From NCBI RefSeq assembly GCF_022530855.2, contig NZ_CP099567.1, forward strand, positions 2,852,001 to 2,916,000: a stretch of DNA of 64,000 bases, written 5' to 3'. Position 1 is the stretch's first letter, and the number at the start of each line of letters is the position of its first letter. The notes below the pieces were generated by a model that saw only the letters and a list, made by a program, of their open reading frames with translations, was not told the DNA's origin and ran no database searches. This document shows positions 1 through 10,928 of this stretch, one piece after another. The position numbers and the translations under genes are program-made. The stretch comes from Candidatus Vondammii sp. HM_W22 (GTDB taxonomy: Bacteria; Pseudomonadota; Gammaproteobacteria; Chromatiales; Chromatiaceae).

Positions 1-123
1 GATGTCTCAGAAGCCAAACGGCTCAAAGAGCTTGAAAGCGAAAACAACAAGCTTAAGAAGTTACTTGCCGAGAAAATGCTTGAAGCTGAGGCGATGAAGG
101 ATGTGCTCTCAAAAAAGTGGTAA
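1..123 (+). CDS. IS3-family transposase OrfA, 3' end only
   Basis: The open frame enters the window at base 1 and ends at TAA 121-123. The 40 residues seen are a charged, leucine-zipper-like helix (LKELESENNKLKKLLAEK) followed by a DVLSKKW end, which is typical of the OrfA C-terminus that mediates multimerisation in IS3-family elements. OrfB follows in the -1 frame with a 7-bp overlap, and the heptamer A AAA AAG lies at 111-117 in the overlap. The N-terminal helix-turn-helix lies outside the window. The family is clear; the subgroup is not assigned. Confidence 0.85.
   Translation, partial: DVSEAKRLKELESENNKLKKLLAEKMLEAEAMKDVLSKKW
111..117 (+). promoter_or_regulatory. A AAA AAG -1 ribosomal frameshift site (IS3 OrfA/OrfB)
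   Basis: In the OrfA frame the codons read TCA AAA AAG TGG TAA, so the heptamer A_AAA_AAG sits directly before the OrfA stop. OrfB is in the -1 frame. This is the known slippery arrangement by which IS3 elements make the OrfAB fusion transposase. The site is seen directly; its use is inferred from the family. Confidence 0.8.
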
Positions 124-935
124 AGCCTGCTGATAGAAAACAAATCGTGAGCTACCTTAAGTCGCGGTTCAAATTAAGTGAGCGTAGAGCTTGCCAATTA
201 GTAGGCTTAAGTAGAACCGCTTTTCGGTACGTTACTCAATGGGGAAAAGATGAGCCTCTACGCAAACGGTTACTTGAGCTGGCAAAAAAGCATCCGAGTT
301 ATGGTTATTTGTTTTTACATGGCCTCCTGAGAGGAGAGGGGCTTGTGAAAAACAAGAAGCGGACCTACCGAGTCTATAACGAAGAAGGTCTTCAAGTGAG
401 GACTAAAAAACGCAAGAAGATAATACGACCAAGAATGCCAACGATTATGCCCATTGGTAAAAATATACGCTGGTCAATGGATTTTGTCAGTGATCAGTTG
501 GCTAATGGTCGCCGCTTTCGAGTATTTAATGTGATTGATGATTACTCAAGAGAAGTTATTGGCCAGCTCTCTGACTTCTCGATCAATGGTCACCAGGTCG
601 CTCGTTTTTTAACTCAGGTAATTGAGCTAAGGAGCGCTCCGGATCAAATAATCTGCGACAACGGTACTGAGTTTACTAGCAAGGCGATGTTCTACTGGCA
701 AAAAGAAAGTGGCGTTAAGCTAGGTTTTATTCAGCCAGGTAAGCCTACTCAGAATGCGTTTGTAGAAAGCTTAAACGGTAAATTCAGAAATGAACGCTTA
801 AATCAGCATTGGTTCAGGTCCATTGATGACGCTAGACATGAAATTGATCAATGGCGAGAGCACTACAATCACGTGCGGCCTCATAGCGCATTAAATTATT
901 TGTCACCTGTGGCCTTTGTGAATAGGGCCGCTTAG
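117..935 (+). CDS. IS3-family transposase OrfB (DDE integrase core)
   Basis: 272 residues from a GTG that overlaps the OrfA end. It has an N-terminal helix-turn-helix_21-like part (about 1-90) and an rve integrase core (about 105-225). The catalytic residues are visible: D in WSMDFVSD, D in ICDNGTEF, and E in NAFVESLNGKFR. The C-terminus carries the usual YNHVRPHSALNY motif. It is full length and uninterrupted, so the element may be active, made mainly as the OrfAB frameshift product. The right terminal repeat must lie between 936 and about 1090, but I could not fix it without the left end. Confidence 0.9.
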   Translation: MVKPADRKQIVSYLKSRFKLSERRACQLVGLSRTAFRYVTQWGKDEPLRKRLLELAKKHPSYGYLFLHGLLRGEGLVKNKKRTYRVYNEEGLQVRTKKRKKIIRPRMPTIMPIGKNIRWSMDFVSDQLANGRRFRVFNVIDDYSREVIGQLSDFSINGHQVARFLTQVIELRSAPDQIICDNGTEFTSKAMFYWQKESGVKLGFIQPGKPTQNAFVESLNGKFRNERLNQHWFRSIDDARHEIDQWREHYNHVRPHSALNYLSPVAFVNRAA

Positions 936-1103
936 AATGAATTATCTCATCCAAGTCTTGGTATTAAGGTGGGGGAAAGGTCAGGATTTTAGCACTAGAA
1001 ACGGAAGAATATCTACTTGGAATATTGGTACCCCACCTCATACCCACCAATCTCTGCAACTTGGTGACACAAAATGAAACATCCTGAACAACGGCAGGCA
1101 ATA

Positions 1104-1137
1104 AAAAAGCCAGGAAATCAATGACTTCCTGGCTTTT
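1104..1137 (-). terminator. Rho-independent terminator of groESL
   Basis: A perfect 12-bp inverted repeat (AAAAGCCAGGAA / TTCCTGGCTTTT) with a short loop. It is flanked by an A-rich run on the plus strand, so the minus-strand transcript ends in a U tract. It lies about 40 bp beyond the groL stop. Confidence 0.85.
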
Positions 1138-1177
1138 GAAACGCTATGAGCGTTGCTGAACAGGCCACATTGATGAT

Positions 1178-2830
<1,653 letters not shown>

Positions 2831-2866
2831 TCAGTTGATAGGTCTTGGTAGGCCCAGAAAGCTAAA

Positions 2867-3157
2867 TCAGCCCTCTACGACACCCATGATGTCCTCTTCA
2901 CGCATGATCAGCAGCTCTTCATCACCGATCTTTACCTCGGTACCCGAGTACTTGCCGAACAAAACCTTATCACCAACCTTCGCGTCTACCGGGCGAACAT
3001 CGCCATTGTTGAGTATCTTACCTTTTCCAACTGCAATAACTTCGCCCTGAACAGGCTTCTCGGTTGCAGAGTCAGGAAGGACGATACCACCAGCACTGGT
3101 GCGCTCTTCTTCCATACGACGTACGACCACACGGTCGTGCAGTGGACGAATATTCAT
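2867..3157 (-). CDS. groS: Co-chaperonin GroES (Hsp10)
   Basis: 96 residues, full length, starting [14 protein letters not shown]. The mobile loop (about residues 17-32, [16 protein letters not shown]) that binds GroEL is clear, as is the [12 protein letters not shown] end. It is the first gene of the groESL operon. The start is the ATG complementary to 3155-3157, preceded by an AGGAG-like site. Regulation by HrcA is suggested by the CIRCE element at 3223-3249. Confidence 0.98.
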   Translation of the reverse strand: MNIRPLHDRVVVRRMEEERTSAGGIVLPDSATEKPVQGEVIAVGKGKILNNGDVRPVDAKVGDKVLFGKYSGTEVKIGDEELLIMREEDIMGVVEG

Positions 3158-3222
3158 CTACTGATTTCTCCTAATATTTGAATGGTTAAAAACTTATACT
3201 TCTCGTTACCCGGGATGTCTTG

Positions 3223-3249
3223 TTAACACTCTCCGTGATTGAGTGCTAA
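3223..3249. promoter_or_regulatory. CIRCE operator (HrcA binding site)
   Basis: Read on the minus strand: TTAGCACTC, nine bases, GAGTGTTAA. This matches the CIRCE consensus TTAGCACTC-N9-GAGTGCTAA with one mismatch and exact N9 spacing. It lies about 70 bp upstream of the groS start. It predicts that the genome encodes an HrcA repressor, which is not in this window. Confidence 0.92.
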
Positions 3250-3276
3250 TAATAGGGGCGGTTTTCCCAGAGTCAA
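3249..3276 (-). promoter_or_regulatory. groES promoter abutting CIRCE
   Basis: On the minus strand TTGACT (-35; complement of 3271-3276) and TATTAT (-10; complement of 3249-3254) are 16 bp apart. The -10 touches the first CIRCE arm, so HrcA would block the start region. The CTTGAC and CCCCTATTA pieces also resemble a sigma-32 promoter, so dual HrcA/RpoH control is possible. Confidence 0.65.
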
Positions 3277-3397
3277 GGGTTGAGGGTGAAAAAAGAGGAC
3301 TTCGGGGGAATTTGTGAATAGATCAACCGTCTTTATTAAGGCGGCAGAAATACTGGTAGCAGGACAATGCTAGGTAAAGTGGCAGAGTTTAGCTGGC

Positions 3398-4010
3398 AGT
3401 ATTTTCACTCTCAACAAGATGATCGTTATACCGTTTCATCAGATAACAGACACAATCCTGCCGCACCACCCGGTGATCTTTAGTCAGCATCGAGGGTATG
3501 ACCGGCACCTTCAGCTTCAAATCACCATCCTCCACCTTGGAATAGCGTTCCTATACGCTCTTCCCCTTCTCGCCAGACACCTCCAGGCCGGGTCCGCCCC
3601 AAAGAGGTACCCCGGGGGAGTTTTCTGGAATTGAGGTAATCCAGATCTTCCGCAAACTGGATATCCACATCCTTCTCTTCAAAGCTGAAACTCAGATGAT
3701 CAGGGATTTTAACAATGGCGACGGTATGGAACAGATCAACATCTGTGTTCAAAGCTTGGGTCCTCCGACAGGTACAGACAAGCATCCAGATAGTCCATTG
3801 CATGCTCCCTTCCGTGTGCCTGATCCGGTTTACCGCACTCCAGGGTGGCAGCGGGGCAGATCTTCGACATGGCCAGCGATTGCATAACCACAGGGCCGGA
3901 TGAGGTAGACAATGGTACGTCCAAACAGCGCGGCAAGGCAGGCTTGACGCCGCCCCGAAGGATATACTCACAGCGGCTCTTGGGAGTGGATATCTCGATA
4001 CCATTTAGGT
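3398..4010 (-). pseudogene. M14-type succinylglutamate desuccinylase/aspartoacylase, frameshifted remnant
   Basis: Pieces of one protein can be read in different minus-strand frames. One holds SKICPAATLECGKPDQAHGREHAMDYLDA (near 3750-3900), which includes the zinc-carboxypeptidase-like LECG..D..HGREHA segment. Another holds VKIPDHLSFSFEEKDVDIQ and AEDLDYLN (3600-3720), and a third VPVIPSMLTKDHRVVRQDC and YLMKRY (about 3400-3520). Together they resemble the C-terminal two thirds of AstE/AspA-like metallo-deacylases. At least two frameshifts separate them and no full N-terminus is visible. It lies immediately downstream of the large oxidoreductase gene and on the same strand. The family call is from remembered similarity; decay is directly visible. 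Confidence 0.6.
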
Positions 4011-4023
4011 GTACATGACAAGA

Positions 4024-7000
4024 TCACAGCAGCACCCGCTCAATACCACCCCTAGAGACTTTTTCGATAAACCCCCGTTGCCAGTCGGAGCCCAGCTGGT
4101 CACGCACCAGCTCCTCCACGATATAGCTCACTTCCAGCCCGGTGGCATCCTGGTACCGGTTGAGCCCCTGCTGGCAGGCCGGACAGGAGGTAAGCATCTT
4201 CACGTCGCCGGCCACAGTATGATCTTTACCGTTGAACTGATGTATCCCCTGCCGCAACTCCTCCTCCTTGCGGAAGCGAAGCTGACTTGCAATATCGGGA
4301 CGCGCCACCCCGAGGGTGCCCGCTTCACCACAACAACGGTCTGAAAGCAGTACCTCCTGCCCCATCAGTTTTGTCGTCACCTGAAGCGGATTGTGTTGCT
4401 TCATCGGTGAGTGGCAGGGGTCATGATAAAGGTATTTTGTCGCACTGCCCTCACCCAGAGTGACACCCCGCTCCATCAAATACTCGTGGATATCCAATAG
4501 TCGGCAGCCGGGGAATATTTTTTCAAACTCATACTTCAGCAGTTGATCCATACAGGTGCCGCAGGAGACGATAACCGTCTTGATATCCATATAGTTAAGG
4601 GTATTGGCCACCCGATGGAACAGCACCCGGTTCTCGGTGGTTATCTGATGTCCTTTATCATATTGACCCGCCGCGGTCTGTGGATAGCCACAGCAGAGGT
4701 AGCCGGGCGGCAGCACCACCTTATCCCCCAACTCATAGAGCATGGCGATGGTGGCCAGACCGACATCACTGTATAGGCGCTCTGAACCACAACCGGGAAA
4801 ATAGAAAACCGCATCCGACTCTTCGTCCACCCTGGCCGGGTCGCGAATAATCGGTACCATGTTTTTCTCCTCCAATCCAAGCATTGCCCGGGTGGTTTTC
4901 TCCGACAACCCGCCGCGGACCGGGCGGCGCACCAACTCGACCACCATGGACCTCGCATCAGGCCGACCGGTAGTGCGGGCGGGAATCCGACTACCCCGCC
5001 CCCGCAACAGGCCGAAACGCTTAAACAGTTCATGTCCCAGCGCCATCCCTTTGAATCCCCACTCCAGCATCCCTTTTCGCATGGTGCGAATGGTGCGTGG
5101 ATCCGTGGCATTGAGGAAGGCCATGGCGGCCCAGGTACCGGGATTTTTTCGCTTCTGTCCCCGCTCCGTGAGAATTTTACGCATGCGGATAGAGACATCG
5201 CCAAAATCAATATCTACCGGACAGGGGGCAAGGCACTTGTGGCAGACAGTGCAGTGGTCCGCCACATCGTTCATCTCTTCAAAGTGGCGCAGAGAGAGAC
5301 CGCGGCGGGTCTGCTCTTCATAGAGAAATGCCTCGATAATCAATCCGGTGCCAAGAATCTTGTTGCGCGGGGAGTAGAGCAGATTGGCCCGAGGAATATG
5401 CGTCTGACAGACCGGCTTGCATTTGCCGCATCGCAGGCAGTGCCGGATATCGTCATTCAGCTCGCCCAGCTCACTCTCCTCCAGGATAATCGCCTCCTGC
5501 TGCACCAATTGGAGAGATGGAGTGTACGCCCCGTCAAGGCCTGAGCCCGACATCAACTTGCCCGGATTGAAGTGCTGTTCAGGGTCCATCTGTTTTTTGT
5601 AGGCGGTAAAAGCCTGCAGCTTCTCATCCTCCAGGTACTGGATCTTGGTCAGGCCAATTCCATGCTCACCGGAGATGACACCATCCAGAGAACGGGCCAG
5701 ATCCATAATCTGATCCACCATCCGCTCTGCCTGATGCAGCATCTCATAGTTATGGGAGTGCACCGGGATATTGGTATGCACATTGCCATCCCCTGCGTGC
5801 ATGTGCAGTGCAACAAACAGCCTCGCATTACGAATTTCAGCATGAATGGCATCGAGAGTAGCTCTTACCGGCTTCATCTCCTGGCCATTAAAAATCTCAC
5901 TCAGCCTGGCAGCCACCTCATTGCGATAGGAGTGTGTCAGATCCCGCCGCAACAACAGATCCAACAGGCTGTCATCCGGCAGAATCTTCTCTCTCTCCTG
6001 CTCAGACAGGCGTTCAGCATGCTGCACTGCCGGCGTATCGAGATTATCCAGAATCAACTGCCAACGCTCACGCGCCGAGGCAACCACAGTCTGCGCCGCC
6101 TGTTGCTTTGCCTCCAGGATGGCACTGCTTTCCGCTGATTTTTCATAAGCGCTACCCTGGCTCAACTCAGGCATATCGCCGGCCAGATAATCCACTACGG
6201 CATCCATTATCTCCAGCTTGTTGCCAATGGATTGCTCGATATTGATGCGCTCTATACCCCGGTTGTACTCAGCCAGCCGGTCCAGGGGAATCACCACATC
6301 CTCATTAATTTTGAAGGCGTTAGTATGGGCAGAGATGGCGGCAGTGCGGCTCCGGTCCAGCCAGAAGTTGCGGCGTGCCTCGGGGCTGACGGCAATAAAG
6401 CCCTCGGCCTCACGGGCATTGGCCAGTCGCACCACCTCAGATGCGGCAGCCGCCACGGCACGTTCATCATCGGCGACCAGATCGGCAATCAGAATCATCT
6501 TCGGCCGCTCACCACGAGGTGCCTTGGTAGAGTACTTTACCGCACGGATATAGCGCTCATCCAGGTGCTCCAGGCCGGACATCAACACTCCATCACAGGC
6601 GTCAATAAAATCCTTGATCTCAATAATGGCCGGCACGGCACGGGAGAGATCGGAACCGAAAAATTCAAGACAGACGGTCCGTACATGTTCAGGCATCCGG
6701 TGCAGGATAAAGCAGGCAGAGGTGATCAGACCATCACACCCCTCCTTCTGCACCCCCGGCAGTCCGGAGAGAAACTTGTCGGTGACATCCTTCCCCAGCC
6801 CGCTCTTGCGGAAACTGGACCCTGCCATCTTAAGCAATTCGGGTTCACCGATCTGACGCTTGCCATCCGGCTTATAGTGAGTAACCCGGAAACTGACATC
6901 CGCCTGCTCATGGATCTTGCCCAGATTGTGATTCAGCCGTTCCACTTCCAGCCAGTTGCCGCTCGGCATCACCATCCGCCAGGAGAGAAGATTATCCAGG

Positions 7001-7884
7001 GTGGTCCCCCAGAGCACCGCCTTTTTTCCGCCCGCATTCATCGCGATATTGCCACCGATGGTCGAGGCATCCTGAGAGGTGGGATCTACCGCAAAGGCGA
7101 GGCCGTGTGCTTCCGCCAGCTCAGAGACCCGCCGGGTAACCAGACCGGCGCCGACATTGACTGTCGGTACCTGGCCCTCCACTCCGGGAAGCGTCAGATA
7201 CTCCACTTTTCCCAACTGTTCCAGCTTCTCAGTATTAATAACAACGCAGTGGGCATCCAGTGGCACACCCGAGCCGGTGTAACCGGTGCCACCACCACGG
7301 GGAATGATCGTCAGACCACACTCAATGCAGGCAGAGACAATCCGGGCCACCTCATCTTCCCGGTCAGGCGAGATCACAACAAAGGGAATCTCCACCCGCC
7401 AGTCAGTGGCATCGGTTGCGTGGGAGACCCGGGCAAGTCCACCGAAATCGATATTGTCACGCCCGGTGATTCGCTCCAGTGTGCGCCTGACCCGCTTTCT
7501 CAGCTCGGTGTTTTTTTCAAAACAAGCGGCAAAATCATCCACCGCCAACCGGGCAGCCTCCAGCAACTGCAGCGCCTTTTTATTATCGTTGGTCCGGGCT
7601 TCAAACTGGTCCAGCCGTTGATTAAGGGTCTTTATCAGAGCGGCCCGCCGCCCTTCATCATCCTGCAGATCATCCTGAAGATAGGGGTTGCGCACGACTA
7701 CCCACATACTGCCAAGCGCCTCATACAGCATACGCGCCGACCGACCGGTGCGTCGACTGCCTCGCAATGCTTCGATCACCGGCCACATCTTTTTACCCAG
7801 AAACCGGATCACGATCTCCCGATCTGAAAATGAGGTGTAGTTATAGGGTATTTCGCGGATACGTTGGGAATCTGGTGCGCTCAT
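4024..7884 (-). CDS. Giant FAD-linked oxidase / Fe-S / CCG-domain oxidoreductase (DUF3683 type)
   Basis: 1286 residues. Order of domains: an N-terminal DUF3683-like region (about 1-125); a FAD-binding_4 domain (about 165-310) with the [16 protein letters not shown] loop and the [13 protein letters not shown] motif; a FAD-oxidase C domain with [12 protein letters not shown] and [10 protein letters not shown] (about 690-760); two 4Fe-4S motifs, [11 protein letters not shown] and [12 protein letters not shown]; and two CCG (heterodisulfide-reductase-like) domains with FPGCGSERL and CCGYPQ, then [10 protein letters not shown] and CCGEAG. The architecture is a D-lactate/glycolate dehydrogenase flavoprotein fused to a GlpC/HdrD-like electron-transfer module, so it probably oxidises a 2-hydroxyacid and passes electrons to quinone. 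The substrate cannot be told from sequence. No transmembrane segment was seen. It is intact. Confidence 0.88.
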   Translation of the reverse strand: MSAPDSQRIREIPYNYTSFSDREIVIRFLGKKMWPVIEALRGSRRTGRSARMLYEALGSMWVVVRNPYLQDDLQDDEGRRAALIKTLNQRLDQFEARTNDNKKALQLLEAARLAVDDFAACFEKNTELRKRVRRTLERITGRDNIDFGGLARVSHATDATDWRVEIPFVVISPDREDEVARIVSACIECGLTIIPRGGGTGYTGSGVPLDAHCVVINTEKLEQLGKVEYLTLPGVEGQVPTVNVGAGLVTRRVSELAEAHGLAFAVDPTSQDASTIGGNIAMNAGGKKAVLWGTTLDNLLSWRMVMPSGNWLEVERLNHNLGKIHEQADVSFRVTHYKPDGKRQIGEPELLKMAGSSFRKSGLGKDVTDKFLSGLPGVQKEGCDGLITSACFILHRMPEHVRTVCLEFFGSDLSRAVPAIIEIKDFIDACDGVLMSGLEHLDERYIRAVKYSTKAPRGERPKMILIADLVADDERAVAAAASEVVRLANAREAEGFIAVSPEARRNFWLDRSRTAAISAHTNAFKINEDVVIPLDRLAEYNRGIERINIEQSIGNKLEIMDAVVDYLAGDMPELSQGSAYEKSAESSAILEAKQQAAQTVVASARERWQLILDNLDTPAVQHAERLSEQEREKILPDDSLLDLLLRRDLTHSYRNEVAARLSEIFNGQEMKPVRATLDAIHAEIRNARLFVALHMHAGDGNVHTNIPVHSHNYEMLHQAERMVDQIMDLARSLDGVISGEHGIGLTKIQYLEDEKLQAFTAYKKQMDPEQHFNPGKLMSGSGLDGAYTPSLQLVQQEAIILEESELGELNDDIRHCLRCGKCKPVCQTHIPRANLLYSPRNKILGTGLIIEAFLYEEQTRRGLSLRHFEEMNDVADHCTVCHKCLAPCPVDIDFGDVSIRMRKILTERGQKRKNPGTWAAMAFLNATDPRTIRTMRKGMLEWGFKGMALGHELFKRFGLLRGRGSRIPARTTGRPDARSMVVELVRRPVRGGLSEKTTRAMLGLEEKNMVPIIRDPARVDEESDAVFYFPGCGSERLYSDVGLATIAMLYELGDKVVLPPGYLCCGYPQTAAGQYDKGHQITTENRVLFHRVANTLNYMDIKTVIVSCGTCMDQLLKYEFEKIFPGCRLLDIHEYLMERGVTLGEGSATKYLYHDPCHSPMKQHNPLQVTTKLMGQEVLLSDRCCGEAGTLGVARPDIASQLRFRKEEELRQGIHQFNGKDHTVAGDVKMLTSCPACQQGLNRYQDATGLEVSYIVEELVRDQLGSDWQRGFIEKVSRGGIERVLL

Positions 7885-8306
7885 CGCTGTTCGAGAATCT
7901 CTGAAACAAAAGGCCCGGGGACAGGGCTGTCAACGGACTGTAATAAACGGCTATTTTATCTCAAAGCAGGTGAAAAACGTAAAGCTTTTCTGATCATCAG
8001 AATTTACGGGGCAATCCGCAATAACCTTAAAAAACTATTTTGCTGAAAATGGACGTTTTCGAGTGTTTATTCACAAAGGTGTGTAGAGGAACACCGCGTT
8101 CACAGAGATTCTTAATTTTCCCTATTCCCATTTTTTTCACGCAGGAATATACCGGACGCACGAATCAGACCACGGCATGCATTCCCACGCAGAGCGTGGG
8201 AATGGGATGAAAAACAACCTGCGGATCGTTAGGAGAGGAGGCAATACACAACAATTACGCTTCAATAAAAGCAGATAAAACCACTGAGAACTCTACTTTT
8301 TTATAT
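7885..8306. other. Intergenic stretch without a convincing gene
   Basis: About 420 bp between the oxidoreductase and the PilZ gene. It is AT-rich near 7980-8060 and carries a perfect inverted repeat at 8180-8204. An open frame on the plus strand at 7864-8046 lacks any family feature and is not called. Confidence 0.6.
8180..8204. repeat. Short intergenic palindrome (11-bp arms)
   Basis: CATTCCCACGC, AGA, GCGTGGGAATG: perfect 11-bp arms around a 3-nt loop, with no U tract. It resembles dispersed intergenic palindromic repeats of sulfur-oxidising gammaproteobacteria. Only one copy is in this window, so the repeat status is an inference. Confidence 0.6.
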
Positions 8307-8639
8307 TCAGGGAAAACCCACCCCAGATGCATTAACCTCCAGCATTTCAAGCATATTACAGGCTATCGAGTAAGAGGCCTCATCGCTTTCCGCCAAGGGA
8401 GTTGATCTCACCACCTCAACCACCACACGCAAAGGTAGCGTAACACCCTTTACCGGCACTATTCCAACATTCAGTTTACTGCCTGGCTGAATCTCACTAT
8501 CAGTCCACAACAGCAGACCTCCGCTGCTGAAATCCTTGACCACGGCCTCTGCTATCACCCCTTCGCCCACAACACGAAACCGCGCGGCAGTGCCCATGGT
8601 CATACGGAGAAAATCACGCTTTTCCTGGTACTCCTGCAT
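8307..8639 (-). CDS. PilZ-domain protein
   Basis: 110 residues from the ATG complementary to 8637-8639, chosen because GGAGCAAGGAAAA precedes it; a longer 147-residue frame starts at 8750. The N-terminal EKRDFLRM and the DFSSGGLLL segment correspond to the RxxxR-like and D/NxSxxG c-di-GMP binding parts of PilZ, although the first motif is weak (KRDFLR). Such small PilZ proteins act as c-di-GMP receptors, often tied to motility or biofilm. It stands alone, so its partner is unknown. Confidence 0.72.
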   Translation of the reverse strand: MQEYQEKRDFLRMTMGTAARFRVVGEGVIAEAVVKDFSSGGLLLWTDSEIQPGSKLNVGIVPVKGVTLPLRVVVEVVRSTPLAESDEASYSIACNMLEMLEVNASGVGFP

Positions 8640-8941
8640 TTTTCCTTGCTCCCGGATTATTACTGTCAAATCCGACGAAGAAAACGCCCTCTCCGCTCTA
8701 TTTTTGCCTTCGATCGAAGAAATCCAATCTTGGCATCTGACTATGTGCATCGACCGATATGCAGAATACTGAAGGCTGAATGCTGAATGCTGAATGCTGA
8801 ATGCTGAATGAAGAAAATGTTAACTCTGTTCGGCTGCAACCGGCAAAAATGCTTTTGATACAATTTGTATCCACTCATAATCCGCACAACCGCTTTACGA
8901 ATTTCGCTCTAAAACTTACCTGAAACAAGCTCCTCAGCCTC
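8640..8941. other. Intergenic stretch with a heptamer tandem repeat
   Basis: About 300 bp between the PilZ gene and the next minus-strand gene. Apart from the GCTGAAT repeat at 8775-8809 nothing gene-like is seen. Confidence 0.6.
8775..8809. repeat. (GCTGAAT)5 tandem repeat
   Basis: Five perfect copies of a 7-bp unit. It lies upstream of the PilZ start and downstream of no gene, so a change in copy number could alter promoter spacing of the PilZ gene. This is an inference; the repeat is seen directly. Confidence 0.9.
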
Positions 8942-9562
8942 CTAGGGAGAGAGTGTTTTCCATGGCATCGGGATCAATCCCGGCACCCGTCGCTGGTAAA
9001 TCCGATAGGTTTCGCCGTGATAGGCGACCAGCTTCCGCTCCTCAAGACGGTAGCCGATCAGAAAATAGAGCGTCATCAGAAGACTGGACACCAGGATCAC
9101 CCCATCCATATCGCGGCTCCAGATCAGCACCAGTCCAAACGCATACCAAGGGTGGCGCACGTGACGATGAAGCGGAGAGATATGAAAGTGCTCCTGATCC
9201 TCGACCCGCCCTTCCCGCTCACGCCATTGACGCAGCCCGATAAACTCATCGCCGTCATAATATTTCAGCGACCAGAAAAAACCGATTACCGCGAGCAGCG
9301 ACAAACCGTTGGCCAGCCACCAGCCGAACCCGGTCCATTGCCAGAGAAAAGGGCCGTGCCAATAATAGATCAGGAGAAGAGGTGGAATCAGCATCACCAC
9401 CGCCACAAAATTAAAGCAGAGCCGATAGAGCGGCATCGCAGACGGCCAGTGCGCCACAACCCACTGTTTTGCCGCAAGAGAAGCCATCACTGAATGCACA
9501 ACAAAATAGAACAGCCAGACGCCGGCGAGAATAAGAATACGATCAGTAGCAAGCTCCATCAC
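8942..9562 (-). CDS. NnrU / isoprenylcysteine-methyltransferase-like membrane protein
   Basis: 206 residues with about five hydrophobic segments (near 8-28, 45-68, 82-100, 140-155, 155-172). The C-terminal half holds RHVRHPWYAFGL and GYRLEERKLVAYHGETYRIYQRRVPGLIP, the pattern of ICMT/PEMT-type inner-membrane methyltransferases, where RHP and the EE/E region bind S-adenosylmethionine. The substrate is unknown. It lies between the PilZ and ppk2 genes, all on the minus strand, without tight coupling. Confidence 0.72.
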   Translation of the reverse strand: MMELATDRILILAGVWLFYFVVHSVMASLAAKQWVVAHWPSAMPLYRLCFNFVAVVMLIPPLLLIYYWHGPFLWQWTGFGWWLANGLSLLAVIGFFWSLKYYDGDEFIGLRQWREREGRVEDQEHFHISPLHRHVRHPWYAFGLVLIWSRDMDGVILVSSLLMTLYFLIGYRLEERKLVAYHGETYRIYQRRVPGLIPMPWKTLSP

Positions 9563-9665
9563 GCCTCCGGGGATTGTTTACAGTATGGCACCGAGATATT
9601 TACGCCGCACTCAGGATAATAGAAGAGGTTTAAGTATTGAAGGAAAAAAGATCAGGGATTGGATT

Positions 9666-9696
9666 ACCCTCTCACCCCCTCCCGGAGGGAGAGGGT
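9666..9696. repeat. GC-rich hairpin downstream of ppk2
   Basis: ACCCTCTC and GAGAGGGT form 8-bp outer arms, with CCTCC/GGAGG pairing inside. It lies about 50 bp beyond the ppk2 stop on the transcript side, so it may act as an end-of-transcript structure. It lacks a U tract and also resembles a common dispersed repeat. Confidence 0.45.
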
Positions 9697-9745
9697 TAAG
9701 AGAGTGCTGTAGATCACCAGCACTCAACATCAGGCAGATTGACAA

Positions 9746-10717
9746 TTATACGATGAACTTACCACCCCGCAGGCGTTGCGCCTCCATCATCTCCAGTTCA
9801 CGGGAGCCTGACACCACCACGGATGGATCAGGAACAAAATCCACACTGCTCGCAGAGCGGTCGTAAGGGACAGAATTGAGGATCACCTTCATCACATTCA
9901 GCCGGGCAAGATGCTTATCATTGGAACGAATAACGGTCCAGGGCGCGTGTGTGGTGTGGGTCTTTTTCAGCATCTCGTGTTTAACGTTGGTGAAGTCATC
10001 CCAGCGCTCCTGGGCCTGGACATCCACTTCGCTCAACTTCCACTGTCGCAACCCATCGGTTTTGCGCCTTTCGAACCGGCGCTCCTGCTCCTCTTTGGTG
10101 ACACTGAAGTAGAGCTTGATCAGGATGGTCCCCTGGCGCACCAGATCCTTCTCGAAGCCACCGACGCCGCGCATAAAATTCTTGTAATCTTTATCGGAGC
10201 AGAAACCGAATACCGGCTCCACCATGGCGCGGTTGTACCAACTGCGGTCAAACAGCACCACCTCGCCACCGCGGGGAAACTGCCTCACATATTTCTGGAA
10301 AAACCACTGGGTACGCTCATGCTCAGTCGGCTTACCTAACGCAACCACGCGATAATGCTTCTCGTTCATGTAGCGGGTGACTCGCCGGATGGTTCCGCCC
10401 TTACCTGATGCGTCGCGACCCTCGAACAGGATAATCATCCGGGTGCTGCTCGCCTCCAGATGTTGTTGCATTTTGATCAGCTCTGCCTGATAGGGCTTCA
10501 GCTCCTCCTCCCGGCGGAAACGGCGAACCGCTTTACGCTTTACCTTTTTATGCTGATCAAGCTCCTCCTGAATGCGCTGAGCCTCTAGCTTCAGCATCTC
10601 ATTTTCGGTGATCAGCTCATCCATCTTGAGGTCATCGGCACCAGCGCCCTCTCCAGCAATTTCCTGGTTCTCTCCATCTATCATGACAGCGGATCCTGTT
10701 TTAAGTAGCGATAACAA
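9746..10717 (-). CDS. ppk2: Polyphosphate kinase 2
   Basis: 323 residues, slightly longer than the usual 270-300 because of a charged N-terminal extension (about 1-85). The kinase core has the Walker A motif EGRDASGKGGT (about 100-110), the lid-region segment KPTEHERTQWFFQKY, the Walker B motif VVLFDRSWYNRA, and the RRKTDGLRQWKLSEVD segment. PPK2 enzymes move phosphate between polyphosphate and nucleotides, and this class mostly makes NTP or NDP from polyphosphate. It is a single gene, complete and undamaged. Confidence 0.95.
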   Translation of the reverse strand: MLSLLKTGSAVMIDGENQEIAGEGAGADDLKMDELITENEMLKLEAQRIQEELDQHKKVKRKAVRRFRREEELKPYQAELIKMQQHLEASSTRMIILFEGRDASGKGGTIRRVTRYMNEKHYRVVALGKPTEHERTQWFFQKYVRQFPRGGEVVLFDRSWYNRAMVEPVFGFCSDKDYKNFMRGVGGFEKDLVRQGTILIKLYFSVTKEEQERRFERRKTDGLRQWKLSEVDVQAQERWDDFTNVKHEMLKKTHTTHAPWTVIRSNDKHLARLNVMKVILNSVPYDRSASSVDFVPDPSVVVSGSRELEMMEAQRLRGGKFIV

Positions 10718-10928
10718 AGCTTCGGCACAATTTAAAGCCCGATAAAGTAAAAATTTATCTTACGGATACTACGCCTCAGGCCAACAATGCGCACCCATTG
10801 TCGACAGTAAATCCCACCTGACTTGAGTCATATCAACAGCAAGGGCTGGAATCAGTATTTGTAAGCCGATTCTACATGCTCCCGGGTAAGAACTCTGTAG
10901 ATGCGATGAATACTGGGGCCGTCATTCG

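Noticed and set aside
6232-7827. A 531-codon plus-strand frame opposite the large oxidoreductase
   Set aside because: Composition (His/Gln/Pro/Gly rich) is typical of an antisense shadow of a GC-rich gene; the minus-strand protein has complete domains.
8180-8204. Palindrome as a Rho-independent terminator
   Set aside because: No U tract on either strand and not close to a gene end.
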